Below are positions 7,787 through 16,142 of a stretch of 53,636 nt of DNA, piece after piece; position 1 is the stretch's first letter; each line of letters begins with the position of its first letter. The stretch comes from an uncultured Ruminococcus sp. (lineage in GTDB: Bacteria; Bacillota; Clostridia; Oscillospirales; Ruminococcaceae): assembly GCF_937915125.1 (NCBI RefSeq), contig NZ_CALDMP010000013.1, positions 1-53,636 of the forward strand, in the 5' to 3' direction. A model generated the notes under the pieces. The model made no database searches. It was not told where the DNA came from and saw only the letters and a list, made by a program, of their open reading frames with translations. The position numbers and the translations under genes were made by a program.

Positions 7787-8290
7787 ATGGAAAAAGCCAT
7801 ATGTTTTACGGGACATCGTACCATCCCGAAGCAGTTTCTCCCGGAGGTGCTTCGGGAATTGCAGCGCATCCTGGAAACAGCCATTTCCAACGGCTTTGTG
7901 GATTTCTACACCGGCGGTGCTGTGGGCTGGGATACCTATTGTGCCCAGCTGGTGCTGGATCTCCGGGAGGACTATCCGGGAATCGCACTGCATCTGGTGC
8001 TCCCCTGTTCCCGGGAGGAACAGACGGCGCGCTGGACACCGGAACAGCGCCTTGCCTATGACTGCATCTATGCGGCGGCAGATTCCCGGGAGTTTGTCTC
8101 TGAGGAATATACCAAAACCTGCATGCGCCGGCGGAACAAGCGGCTGGTGGATCTGGCGGACTGCTGTATCTGCTACTGCCAGGAGCCGGACGGCAGAACC
8201 GGCACTGCACAGACTGTGCGCATGGCAAGACAAAAGGGTATCCCTGTCATTAACCTTTGTACAAAACATCATGAAATACATAATGCATAA
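7787..8290 (+). CDS. SLOG-family (DUF1273/YpsA-like) protein
   Basis: A 167-residue cytosolic protein. It shows the hallmarks of the DUF1273 branch of the SLOG nucleotide-binding superfamily: FTGHR at residues 7-11, a Gly-rich TGGAVGWDT loop, and an adjacent LVLPCSREEQ segment. Family members are thought to bind nucleotide-derived ligands; cellular function is largely unknown. The ATG at 7787 is chosen because GGGAGAGG lies 6 nt upstream; a longer frame would begin in the MITE and cross the promoter. It is followed after 53 bp by a sugar kinase on the same strand. Confidence 0.88.
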   Translation: MEKAICFTGHRTIPKQFLPEVLRELQRILETAISNGFVDFYTGGAVGWDTYCAQLVLDLREDYPGIALHLVLPCSREEQTARWTPEQRLAYDCIYAAADSREFVSEEYTKTCMRRRNKRLVDLADCCICYCQEPDGRTGTAQTVRMARQKGIPVINLCTKHHEIHNA

Positions 8291-8343
8291 TTCAAGAGAG
8301 AAGTGCAGATATTATAATGATGCATTGATAAGAGGTGTTTGAT

Positions 8344-9270
8344 ATGATTTATACTGTGACCTGCAATCCATCCCTGGACTATCGCATGGAGCTGGGGCAG
8401 CTGAAGCCCGGCGAAACGAACCGTGCCGATGCAGTGGGACTTCTCGCCGGTGGAAAAGGACTGAACGTGTCTGTGGTGCTCCACCATCTTGGCATGGAAA
8501 CCACTGCCCTGGGCTTTGTGGCAGGATTCGTGGGGGATGAAATCGAACTGTGCATGGAAAAAAGCGGCTGTCACTGCCGGTTTATCCATCTGGAGGACGG
8601 CTGCTCCCGAATCAATGTGAAGCTCCGGGGCACCGATAAGACCACGGAGCTGAACGCACCCGGTCCGGATATTTCCGCCGCCGCACAGGACGAACTGCTG
8701 CGCCAGCTGACGGAAATGGTACCGGGAGATGTGCTGATCCTCGCCGGAAGTGTGCCGCCGTCCATGCCGAAAACGGTCTATGCAAACTGGATGGAACGGC
8801 TGCGGGATGCCGGGCTGGATATTATCGTGGATGCAACAGGGGATACGCTGCTCCAGGCACTGCCGCACCGTCCGTTTCTGGTGAAACCCAATCACCACGA
8901 ACTGGGGGATCTCTTCGGCGTAAAGATCGAAAGCCGGGAGGATGCCGCCGCATATGGCAAAAAGCTTCTGGAACAGGGTGCCCGGAATGTGCTTGTCTCC
9001 ATGTCCAGTCAGGGTGCTGTGCTCTGTACAGAGGATGGGCAGGTGCTGGTGCAGGATGCCGCTTCGGGCACGGTGGTCAACGATGTGGGCGCCGGAGATT
9101 CCATGATCGCCGGCTTCATGACCGGATGGATGCAGACTCACGACTACAGCAAGGCGCTCCATCTGGGCGCAGCGGCAGGTGCGGCAAGTGCCTTTTCTGA
9201 GAATCTTGCCACTATGGAAGAAATCCAGGCAGTGCAGAAAATTCTGCCTCTGCCGCAGAAAATGCAGTAA
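8344..9270 (+). CDS. fruK: PfkB-family 1-phosphofructokinase / tagatose-6-phosphate kinase
   Basis: A 308-residue cytosolic carbohydrate kinase that would phosphorylate fructose-1-phosphate or a close analogue with ATP. The PfkB signatures are intact: NPSLDYRM at the start, GGKGLNVS in the sugar-binding region, and the C-terminal anion-hole motif NDVGAGDSMIAG. Length is typical for FruK/LacC. No fructose PTS gene or fruR is adjacent, so the substrate is assigned by family only. AAGAGGTG lies 7 nt before the ATG. A weak -10 TATAAT (8313-8318) between the genes may give it its own transcript. A terminator follows at 9276. Confidence 0.9.
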   Translation: MIYTVTCNPSLDYRMELGQLKPGETNRADAVGLLAGGKGLNVSVVLHHLGMETTALGFVAGFVGDEIELCMEKSGCHCRFIHLEDGCSRINVKLRGTDKTTELNAPGPDISAAAQDELLRQLTEMVPGDVLILAGSVPPSMPKTVYANWMERLRDAGLDIIVDATGDTLLQALPHRPFLVKPNHHELGDLFGVKIESREDAAAYGKKLLEQGARNVLVSMSSQGAVLCTEDGQVLVQDAASGTVVNDVGAGDSMIAGFMTGWMQTHDYSKALHLGAAAGAASAFSENLATMEEIQAVQKILPLPQKMQ

Positions 9271-9275
9271 GAAAT

Positions 9276-9320
9276 ACCACCGCCTTTGATGCGATTCAGA
9301 GGCGGTGGTTTGCATTTCAA
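9276..9320 (+). terminator. fruK terminator
   Basis: ACCACCGCC (9276-9284) pairs with GGCGGTGGT (9301-9309); the T-tract after it is short. Confidence 0.75.
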
Positions 9321-9439
9321 GCAGATTGGAAACCAGTTCCCGCCTAGACGCCATCTGTCCATCGTCCGGCAGGAAACACAAATCCGGCGTATTTTTTCGC
9401 GAAAAAATATACTTTCTTGTAGAAATTGCTTTATTTCGC

Positions 9440-9468
9440 TTGACGATGCTTTTTCTATGCATTATAAT
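9440..9468 (+). promoter_or_regulatory. Promoter of the LRR-dockerin gene
   Basis: TTGACG (9440-9445) and TATAAT (9463-9468) with a 17-bp spacer. The next start codon is at 9711, and a whole MITE-1 copy lies between. Confidence 0.88.
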
Positions 9469-9511
9469 AGGTAATGGCTGGATTTTGCAACATTCCAGTT
9501 CATGACTCATA

Positions 9512-9683
9512 GGCAATACCGCACAAAGATTGTGCGTCAGATGCGCAGTCAGATTTTTCGTCAGATGAAACAAAAAGCGCAGTGAATACTTTGTGTATTC
9601 ACGAGCATTTTTGTGAAATATGACGGAAAATATGCAAGCATATGACGTGCAAAGCCGTCAGGCGCTCTTTGTGCGGTGTTGCC
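9512..9683 (+). mobile_element. MITE-1, complete, in a 5' leader
   Basis: 172 bp, both terminal inverted repeats present, flanked by CATA on both sides. It lies downstream of a full promoter and 13 bp before the RBS of the LRR-dockerin gene. Confidence 0.94.
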
Positions 9684-9710
9684 CATAATAAAAAATGGAG
9701 GAAAAAGAAG

Positions 9711-11912
9711 ATGCGGGAGAAGAGGAAAACAATGAGAGGTCTTGCGCTCTTGTCGGCAGGAGTCCTGGCGATGATGAGCATGACTGCTGGCGCATTCAGT
9801 GCGTCTGCACTGCCGGAGATCGTGGACAGCCCGGAGCAGCTTGTGGAAGCGACAAGCACTTATATCGGCAATGTACAGTGCGAGATCGTGGAAACAGAAG
9901 AGGACGGCACCCTGGATATGCGTATCACAGGGCTCAAGGACACGACAGCCACCTCAGTGGAATTTCCCACAGAAGTGGAAACAGATGATGGAACGGTTCA
10001 TGTGAAGTATGTTTCCGTGAGCATAAATGCTTTCAGCGGCTGCGCACAGCTGGAGTCCGTTGACCTGCCGGATACCGTTCAGACACTGGAAGAGGATCCG
10101 TATTTCTCAAACGGTGCATTCAAGAACTGCACAGCGCTTACAAGCGTAACACTGCCCGAGGGAATTACGATGATTCCTGGGTATACTTTTGAGGGCTGCA
10201 CATCCCTGACCAGCGTCAATATCCCGGACAGCGTCACAGAAATCAGAGAGAATGCTTTTAGAAACACCGCCATTCTAAATAACCAGGTGGAAGAAAACGG
10301 CGAGGAATCCATTGTAAAATACGTGGGCAATTGGGCAGTTACAGTGAAAGGCAGCCGCAGCGATGATGAAAAGGATATTGTGATCAAAGACGGAACTGTA
10401 GGCGTTGCGAACAGCTGTTTCAACAATATCAACTCCGTTCAGCTGCCGGACAGTCTTTTGTATATCGGTGACTCTGCTTTCAGCAACGCAATACTTTGCT
10501 ATAACTTCTATACAGAGATCACCCTGCCGGAGGGACTGAAAACGATCGGTGCACATGCATTTGAAAGCTGCAGATTGACTTCTCTTACGATCCCGGGAAG
10601 TGTGGAATCGATTGGAACAAGAGCTTTCCGTTCTAGCAAAATTGAGACTCTGACCATTGAGCCGGGCGTGAAGGAGATTCATACAGATGCTTTCTACGAC
10701 TGCACCAATCTGACTACTATCACCATTGGAGATGGTCTGGAGACATTGGGGAATAATGTGTTCAATGGTAACACCGCACTGACAGATGTCACCATCGGCG
10801 AGGGACTCACAACCCTTCCGGAAAATACTTTTCTGGGCTGCACATTCCTGAGCAGTATTGACCTGCCGGACAGTCTGACTTTCATTGACAGTTCCGCATT
10901 TACCAATTCCGGCTTGCAGGACAACACCCTGTCCAAGCTGAAATATGCGGACAACTGGGTCATCGGCTACAATTCCAACAATCAGAACGAAACCGAAATG
11001 ACCGTCAAGAACGGCACAGTGGGCATTGCTGCATCTGCATTGTCTGGTCTGAAGAGTCTGGAGACACTGAACCTGCCGGAAGGGCTGCGGTATATCAATG
11101 ACAATGCAGTTGTCAACAGCAACAGCCTTGTGAATATGACCCTGCCGGAAACGCTGGAAGAGATCGGTCCCAGAGCATTCCAGAACAGCGGTCTTACAGA
11201 AGTAACTATCCCGGAGAGCGTGACTTCCATCGGACAAGAGGCGTTTTATGGCAGCGATGCAGAGCGTATCACCGTTCTGAACCCGGACTGCGAGATCTAT
11301 GATGTACGCAATACCCTGAGAGGCACCATTTACGGCTATAACGTTTCCACTGCTCATACCTATGCGGATACCTATGGTCTGGAGTTCGTCGCATTGGATG
11401 CAGAGGAGACGACGACTACGGAAGAGACCACTACCACGACAGAGGAAACAACGACTACAACAACAGAAGCAACCACTACAACGGAAGCAACTACGACAAC
11501 GACAGAAGCTACCACCACTGAAACAACAACTGAGACCGTAGAAACCACCACGGACACCACGACAACAACACAAACCACATCTGCCACAACCGCGGAAACC
11601 ACTGATACCACCGCTGACACCACGACAACAAATATCACCACCACAACGGGCACAGAAACCACAGAACCGGAGCTGGAAACCGGCGATCTGAACGGAGACG
11701 GTACCATAACCGCAGACGATGCTTATCTGGTACTGGTTGCCTATGCCCAGGCTTCTGTAGGCAGTGCCTCCGACCTCAGCGAAGCACAGAATGCGGCAGC
11801 AGATGTCAACCATGACGGCAAGATCGACGCCGACGATGCATATCTGGTCCTGGTATTCTATGCAAAATCCTCTGTAGGCATTGATGTGACATGGGAATCC
11901 CTCCTGGGCTGA
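9711..11912 (+). CDS. Secreted BspA-type LRR protein with Thr-rich linker and dockerin
   Basis: A 733-residue exported protein. After a signal peptide (about 8-33) it carries many LRR_5/BspA-type leucine-rich repeats (about 95-530; recurrent units such as FKNCTALTSVTLPEGIT and FEGCTSLTSVNIPDSVT). A Thr-rich linker spans about 564-655, and a canonical dockerin follows from about 658 (DLNGDGTITADDAYLVLVAYA and DVNHDGKIDADDAYLVLVFYA). BspA-type LRR proteins commonly mediate adhesion, so this is probably a binding module displayed on a cohesin scaffold; no catalytic domain is visible. GGAGGA (9697-9702) precedes the ATG. In-frame codons further upstream belong to the MITE. It is followed after 18 bp by another MITE-1. 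Confidence 0.93.
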   Translation: MREKRKTMRGLALLSAGVLAMMSMTAGAFSASALPEIVDSPEQLVEATSTYIGNVQCEIVETEEDGTLDMRITGLKDTTATSVEFPTEVETDDGTVHVKYVSVSINAFSGCAQLESVDLPDTVQTLEEDPYFSNGAFKNCTALTSVTLPEGITMIPGYTFEGCTSLTSVNIPDSVTEIRENAFRNTAILNNQVEENGEESIVKYVGNWAVTVKGSRSDDEKDIVIKDGTVGVANSCFNNINSVQLPDSLLYIGDSAFSNAILCYNFYTEITLPEGLKTIGAHAFESCRLTSLTIPGSVESIGTRAFRSSKIETLTIEPGVKEIHTDAFYDCTNLTTITIGDGLETLGNNVFNGNTALTDVTIGEGLTTLPENTFLGCTFLSSIDLPDSLTFIDSSAFTNSGLQDNTLSKLKYADNWVIGYNSNNQNETEMTVKNGTVGIAASALSGLKSLETLNLPEGLRYINDNAVVNSNSLVNMTLPETLEEIGPRAFQNSGLTEVTIPESVTSIGQEAFYGSDAERITVLNPDCEIYDVRNTLRGTIYGYNVSTAHTYADTYGLEFVALDAEETTTTEETTTTTEETTTTTTEATTTTEATTTTTEATTTETTTETVETTTDTTTTTQTTSATTAETTDTTADTTTTNITTTTGTETTEPELETGDLNGDGTITADDAYLVLVAYAQASVGSASDLSEAQNAAADVNHDGKIDADDAYLVLVFYAKSSVGIDVTWESLLG
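11405..11670 (+). repeat. Low-complexity ACN/ACA repeats coding a Thr-Glu linker
   Basis: Imperfect tandem threonine codons with interspersed GAA/GAG, coding the TTTEETTT-type linker before the dockerin. Such tracts are prone to length change. Confidence 0.85.
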
Positions 11913-11930
11913 TCCTGTAATGTTACATAA

Positions 11931-12119
11931 GGCAATACCGCACAAAGATTGTGCGTCAGATGTACTCTACGAGCATAAACTTTGTCAGATTTTTCGTCAG
12001 ATGAAACAAAAAGCGCAGTGAATACTTTGTGTATTCACGAGCATTTTTGTGAAATATGACGGAAAAGATGCAAGCATATGACGTGCAAAGCTGTCAGGCG
12101 CTCTTTGTGCGGTGTTGCC
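11931..12119 (+). mobile_element. MITE-1, complete, long variant
   Basis: 189 bp, terminal inverted repeats intact, flanked by ATAA on both sides. It lies 18 bp after the LRR-dockerin stop codon, between convergent genes. Confidence 0.93.
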
Positions 12120-12133
12120 ATAAATAAAAACAA

Positions 12134-12179
12134 ACACCAAAGGAACACACATCCCGTGCCGTTCCTTTGGTGTTTTTTG
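12134..12179. terminator. Bidirectional terminator
   Basis: ACACCAAAGGAAC (12134-12146) pairs with GTTCCTTTGGTGT (12161-12173), with T-rich tails on both strands. It serves the LRR gene and the YeiH gene. Confidence 0.92.
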
Positions 12180-12200
12180 TTTTTCGAAGCCGTCTTGTTT

Positions 12201-13262
12201 TTACCAGATACCCAGCACATGCTGCATTGCCAGGCTGACGCCGGTGATGGCGACCCAGCAGCAGAAGCCCTGGAGAATGGGCTTTCCGCCGGTTCTCACC
12301 AGCTTCACAATATCCGTATTATATCCAATAGCAGCCATTGCCAGTACAATAAAGAATTTGCTCAGTTCTTTCAGACCGCCGAAAATGCTGTTTGCCGTCT
12401 CCAACGCACCGCCGGACAGCAGGAGATTCACCAGGGTCGTTACAACGGATGCCAGCACGAAGTACAGGATAAACATGGGGAAAATCTTCTTGAAGCTGAC
12501 GCCGGAAGTGCCGGCTGCACCGGCTTTTTTCTCTTTGCGCATCCGCACCAGCGCCAGTACCAGGGTAATGGGAATAATGGCAAGAGTACGTGTCAGTTTT
12601 ACAATCGTAGCACCCTCCAGCACAGCGCCGCCGGTCTTGTGCAGAGAGTCCCAGGTGGAAGCCGCCGCTGTCACCGAAGAGGTATCATTGACCGCAGTTC
12701 CGGCGAAAAGGGCAAAGCCGTCGTCAGACAGTCCGATCATGCCGCCCAGGGTGGGGAATACCACTGCCGCAATGACATTGAACAGGAAGATAACCGAAAT
12801 AGACTGCGCCACTTCTGCATCATCTGCATCAATGACCGGTGCAGTGGCGGCAATTGCCGAGCCGCCGCAGATGGACGAACCCACACCCACCAGCGTTGCC
12901 GTCTTGGACGGAATCCGCAGAAGCTTGCACAGCAGGAACGAAACAATGAGAGAGGTGGCAATGGTGGAGAGAATGATGGGCAGGGATGTGGCACCCACCT
13001 TTGCGATGGTGGACAGGTTCAGCCCGAAGCCCAGAAGTACCACGGCACATTGCAGCACTGCCTTGGCGCAGAAGCCGATCCCTGCCTGTGCCCTGTGCTT
13101 GTCCCGCCAGAAAATGGTGGCGATCATGCCGGCGAGAATGGCAATGACCGGTGCGCCGACGATTTCCAGCGCCGGAACCAGCTTCACCAGCAGCCATGCC
13201 GGAACGGCAATGAGCAGACATACACCGATCCCCGGCGCAAATTTTGACAACCATGCTTTCAT
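12201..13262 (-). CDS. YeiH-family (UPF0324) membrane transporter
   Basis: A 353-residue polytopic inner-membrane protein with about ten hydrophobic segments and the family's conserved central region GVGSSICGGSAIAATAPVI followed by GTAVNDTSSVTAA. UPF0324/YeiH proteins are annotated as putative sulfate exporters; the true substrate is poorly established. GGAGG lies 6 nt before the ATG. Its promoter is at 13392-13420, and a 72-bp MITE-2 sits between promoter and RBS. It is not in an operon. Confidence 0.9.
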   Translation of the reverse strand: MKAWLSKFAPGIGVCLLIAVPAWLLVKLVPALEIVGAPVIAILAGMIATIFWRDKHRAQAGIGFCAKAVLQCAVVLLGFGLNLSTIAKVGATSLPIILSTIATSLIVSFLLCKLLRIPSKTATLVGVGSSICGGSAIAATAPVIDADDAEVAQSISVIFLFNVIAAVVFPTLGGMIGLSDDGFALFAGTAVNDTSSVTAAASTWDSLHKTGGAVLEGATIVKLTRTLAIIPITLVLALVRMRKEKKAGAAGTSGVSFKKIFPMFILYFVLASVVTTLVNLLLSGGALETANSIFGGLKELSKFFIVLAMAAIGYNTDIVKLVRTGGKPILQGFCCWVAITGVSLAMQHVLGIW

Positions 13263-13282
13263 ATGAAACCTCCATAAATAAT

Positions 13283-13354
13283 GGGCATCTCTAAAAACCT
13301 CGAATCCGTCAGATGCGCCGCAGATGATGGGTGAGCGGGTTTTTAGAGGTGACC
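13283..13354. mobile_element. MITE-2, short copy (72 bp)
   Basis: Ends GGGCATCTCTAAAAACC and CGGGTTTTTAGAGGTGACC form an inverted repeat, flanked by TAAT on both sides. It lies in the 5' leader of the YeiH gene. Confidence 0.85.
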
Positions 13355-13391
13355 TAATACTAATCCCGCAGGGACTTGCTCTATCAGTCCT

Positions 13392-13420
13392 ATTATATGC
13401 AATCTCCCTGGGTTTGTCAA
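13392..13420 (-). promoter_or_regulatory. YeiH gene promoter
   Basis: TTGACA (13415-13420) and TATAAT (13392-13397) with a 17-bp spacer, upstream of the MITE-2 insertion. Confidence 0.92.
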
Positions 13421-13470
13421 GGCTATCTCCTACTTTTTAATAGGAATTTATGGGAATTTACAATGCCGCA

Positions 13471-13510
13471 AAAAGCGCACATCCGGTATGTCCTCCGGGT
13501 GTGCGCTTTT
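13471..13510. terminator. Terminator after the anti-sigma gene
   Basis: AAAAGCGCACATCCGG (13471-13486) pairs with CCGGGTGTGCGCTTTT (13495-13510); on the minus strand it runs into TTTTTGC. Confidence 0.85.
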
Positions 13511-13571
13511 GCATGGGAGTATGTGATGTTTCTGTGAAACGAGATGTTGTTAACGACAAACGCCGTAGGCG

Positions 13572-14933
13572 TCAATTCTTCGCCCAGAGAACAGTATCTT
13601 TCAGGCAGTATACCTCCTGTACCTGCTCCGGGTCTACGGGCTGGCTGAAGGTAATGGTGAGGGTGCACTTGCGGCTGGATTCCGCAGCATCCGCCTGATT
13701 GTTATCGCTGGAATACGTGACACTGCCCCATGCTCTTTCATATTCCCCGAATTCCAGGGGCTCTGTAATGGTGCCGTCTGTCAGCTGCACGTGACCTCTG
13801 GCATACAGTTCGGCGTTTTCTGCATTAGAGCCCACATAAGTGGTCACAAAGGACGGCAACGGCTCGCCCACATCCCAGGTGAATTCTGCACACCATGGAT
13901 TCAGTGTCATTTCCATGGGTGTCTGTTCCCCGGTCTTGGCGTCTGTATAGATAAAGCTGTCCGTAAGCGGTTCCGTCTTGGGATACTCCAGGGCAAAATC
14001 CACGGTAATGCTGCCCTCTGTCAGAACATCGTCCTTTAAGACAAACTGCTGGCATTCCGGGTTTTCTTCCCCGTTGTAGTCGATGCCCTCCTGAATGCAG
14101 ACAAAGTTTTCCCAGACACGCTGCTCTTCTTCCGCAGTGAGCGCCCGCCTCTGGTTGATATCTGCACCGCTGAATCCCAGCCAGTTCCGGATGTCACGCA
14201 TATCATATGTCCGATCCGGACAGCCATAGCCGTAATCAAAATAAAAAGCATTCCCATTTTCATCGGAATCTCTTGCTTTCAAGAATGTACCGCTGTCATA
14301 GTGGAATCGGAATCCCGGCTGCACATCAACGCTGAAATTCATCTTTTGAATGCAGTACAGATGACCATTGTCTGACGGGTCATAGTTCCAGCTGGGGGAG
14401 CAGCTGCCGCTAAAGCCATCCAGATCGGCAGCTTTGTCGTAGTCTACCATACCCCAGCCCCCGGTTGATGTAAATTTTTCCGGCAGCGTAAAGCCGTTTT
14501 CGCCGGTAAATTCCAGTACCACGGTTACCGACCGGCTGTCCCCGAACACACCGGCAACTTTGCAGTCAATGGCATCGCAGGTATCGGTAATCTCTGCCTC
14601 GGGTACGGCGTACAATTCCTCCAGAGTCTCGGGATATTCTGCATCTTTTCCGAATGCGATCTGAAATAGTTCCCGGAATCCGCCGGTTGCGGCTGCGGCT
14701 GTGATCGCCGTACCGCTGAGAAGCAGTGCCGCTGCTGTGAAAATTGCCGGCACTCTGCCAAATCTCCAGCACCGCTGGGCAGCGGTTTCACTTTCGGATT
14801 CCATATCCAGCTGTTCCATGACGCTGGAGCGAACATTTTTTCTGGAAAGCCGCAGGGTTTTCCGCAGCTTCGGCATGTGCTGCTTTGTCATATCCAGGTG
14901 AGAAAATATCTCAGATAAATTCCATTTGCTCAT
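13572..14933 (-). CDS. Membrane anti-sigma-factor-like protein
   Basis: A 453-residue single-pass membrane protein: a cytosolic N-terminus of about 60 residues, one membrane span at about 61-83 (VPAIFTAAALLLSGTAITAA), and a large extracellular beta-rich C-terminus. This topology and its position directly after an ECF sigma gene, with the start overlapping the sigma stop by 23 nt, suggest it holds the sigma factor inactive until an envelope or external signal is sensed. The outer domain resembles DUF4179-type proteins but I cannot assign a ligand. The ATG at 14933 is preferred over 14939 because of its spacing from AGAAAGGGG. Confidence 0.82.
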   Translation of the reverse strand: MSKWNLSEIFSHLDMTKQHMPKLRKTLRLSRKNVRSSVMEQLDMESESETAAQRCWRFGRVPAIFTAAALLLSGTAITAAAATGGFRELFQIAFGKDAEYPETLEELYAVPEAEITDTCDAIDCKVAGVFGDSRSVTVVLEFTGENGFTLPEKFTSTGGWGMVDYDKAADLDGFSGSCSPSWNYDPSDNGHLYCIQKMNFSVDVQPGFRFHYDSGTFLKARDSDENGNAFYFDYGYGCPDRTYDMRDIRNWLGFSGADINQRRALTAEEEQRVWENFVCIQEGIDYNGEENPECQQFVLKDDVLTEGSITVDFALEYPKTEPLTDSFIYTDAKTGEQTPMEMTLNPWCAEFTWDVGEPLPSFVTTYVGSNAENAELYARGHVQLTDGTITEPLEFGEYERAWGSVTYSSDNNQADAAESSRKCTLTITFSQPVDPEQVQEVYCLKDTVLWAKN

Positions 14934-15537
14934 AACCATATCCCCTTTCTGTAAAAATCTGGCGCAGTTTATTTCTGCTCCGATGCATTCTGGTTTTTAC
15001 GGTTGCCTCTTTCATATGCATTTCTCCGGCGATCTCCCGCACGGTCTGGTAATAGTAGTAATACCGGATGAGGATCTCTCTGTCCTGCGCCGGAAGCTCG
15101 TCCAGTGTCTCCTGCAAGATCTCCGCCATCTCCGCCTGTTCCGTCTGGGCGGAAATATCCGTGTCGTCTGCTATGATCAGATCCTCCAGCGGCTCTGTCT
15201 CTATGCGCCGTTTCCGGATCCGGTTGAGTGCCTTGGAGCGTGCAATGCCGGCGAGATAGCCCGTGAGATTCTCCGTGCGTATCTCCGGTGCGTGCTCCCA
15301 CAGTGCAATGAACACATCTGCTGTGAGCTCCTCCACGTCCTCCTGGGTCGCCTGATTTCGCAGGATATTGCGGATAATGGTGCCCACATAGTTGGTATAC
15401 CGTGCCATGACACGCTCCAGCGCCTTTCGGTCATGCTGTTTCAGTTGCTCCAGCAGCTTTTCATCCTTGGTGCGGCTGCACTTTTTCTCCTGCAGCCCGG
15501 CTGCCGGGTAAAGCTCCAGTGTGCTGACATCCTGCAT
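14911..15537 (-). CDS. ECF-type RNA polymerase sigma factor
   Basis: A 208-residue sigma-70-family factor. The region 2 pattern (ALERVMARYTNYVGTIIRNIL, then VEELTADVFIALWEHA and LAGIARSKALNRIRKRR) and the region 4 helix-turn-helix (LPAQDREILIRYYYYYQTVREIAGEMHMKEATVKTRMHRSRNKLR region) are complete. It would direct RNA polymerase to stress or surface-sensing genes. AGGAGG lies 10 nt before the ATG. It is translationally coupled to the anti-sigma gene. A TGAAAC promoter-like site at 15607-15612 suggests autoregulation. Confidence 0.94.
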   Translation of the reverse strand: MQDVSTLELYPAAGLQEKKCSRTKDEKLLEQLKQHDRKALERVMARYTNYVGTIIRNILRNQATQEDVEELTADVFIALWEHAPEIRTENLTGYLAGIARSKALNRIRKRRIETEPLEDLIIADDTDISAQTEQAEMAEILQETLDELPAQDREILIRYYYYYQTVREIAGEMHMKEATVKTRMHRSRNKLRQIFTERGYGYEQMEFI

Positions 15538-15583
15538 ATGGATCGATCCTCCTTTCTGTTGTGATCACGGCCGTTCACTTAGA

Positions 15584-15612
15584 TAGACACGGAAAAAGGG
15601 CGTTTGGTTTCA
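15584..15612 (-). promoter_or_regulatory. Candidate ECF-dependent autoregulatory promoter
   Basis: On the minus strand TGAAAC (15607-15612) is followed after 15 nt by CGTGTCTA (15584-15591). This resembles ECF promoters of the TGAAAC / CGT class, although the spacing is about 1 bp shorter than is usual. Confidence 0.5.
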
Positions 15613-15629
15613 TCAAAAGAAAAATTTAA

Positions 15630-15662
15630 GGCAACACCGCACAAAGAATGTACGATATTGCC
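15630..15662. mobile_element. MITE-1 remnant (33 bp)
   Basis: GGCAACACCGCACAAAGA followed almost at once by a decayed right end ATATTGCC. The flanks are TTAA and TTAG. It sits just upstream of the sigma promoter. Confidence 0.7.
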
Positions 15663-15738
15663 TTAGGGGAATTATATCACAAAAGTGATTTTACGTCAAA
15701 TAGATACGATGGAACATCGCCAGACCATCTGCACAAAA

Positions 15739-15767
15739 ACGGCTCCGTTTCTGAGAAACAGGGCCGT
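15739..15767 (-). terminator. feoA-like gene terminator
   Basis: ACGGCTCCGTTTCTGAG pairs with AGAAACAGGGCCGT in a long, slightly bulged hairpin; on the minus strand it is followed by TTTTTGT. Confidence 0.75.
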
Positions 15768-15803
15768 CTTTGGGAAATACCGCAAGATTGCGGGGTATTG
15801 CCT

Positions 15804-16061
15804 TTACTTTACCGAAGTAGTCGGATAAACCAGCACCAGTTTTGCATCACACCGGCGCAGTGCAATGACTGCACCACGGACGGCATAGGCTGTGGGATCG
15901 CCGCTGCCGGCAGTCTGAAGCCGCTGGATCCGAGTTCCGGGGATCCAGCCCAGATCCTGGAGCCGATGCCGCATTGCGCCGTGTAAGTAGAGCGCTTCAA
16001 TGACCGCCGTTTCACCCCGCTGCAGGGCACACAGCGGCCGGACTGTTTCCGGATTCTGCAC
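15804..16061 (-). CDS. feoA: FeoA-domain protein
   Basis: An 85-residue SH3-like FeoA domain protein. Conserved elements are LCALQRGETAVI at the start, the RLQDLGWIPGTRI turn in the middle, and AVRGAVIALRRCDAKLVLV at the end. FeoA proteins assist ferrous iron uptake by FeoB, but no feoB lies in the window, so it may act alone or with a distant FeoB. A GTG start at 16061 is required by the frame, with a weak GAGG/AAGG upstream. It lies just downstream of the phage-like cluster on the same strand and has its own terminator. Confidence 0.8.
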   Translation of the reverse strand: MQNPETVRPLCALQRGETAVIEALYLHGAMRHRLQDLGWIPGTRIQRLQTAGSGDPTAYAVRGAVIALRRCDAKLVLVYPTTSVK

Positions 16062-16142
16062 CTCACGTCACCTTCCTATTGCTATTGTGATTCATTCCAT
16101 TATATGCAAACGCATGGGATACGGTGCAGGGGAGATACTCCA

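Noticed and set aside
9642..9710. Upstream extensions starting in MITE-1 (also at 29519 and 12078)
   Set aside because: They only translate the right end of MITE-1; the downstream starts have strong RBSs and, for 9711, a signal peptide.
10275..11945. 556-codon minus-strand frame opposite the LRR gene
   Set aside because: A shadow of the repetitive coding strand, with no RBS and unlikely Cys-rich composition.
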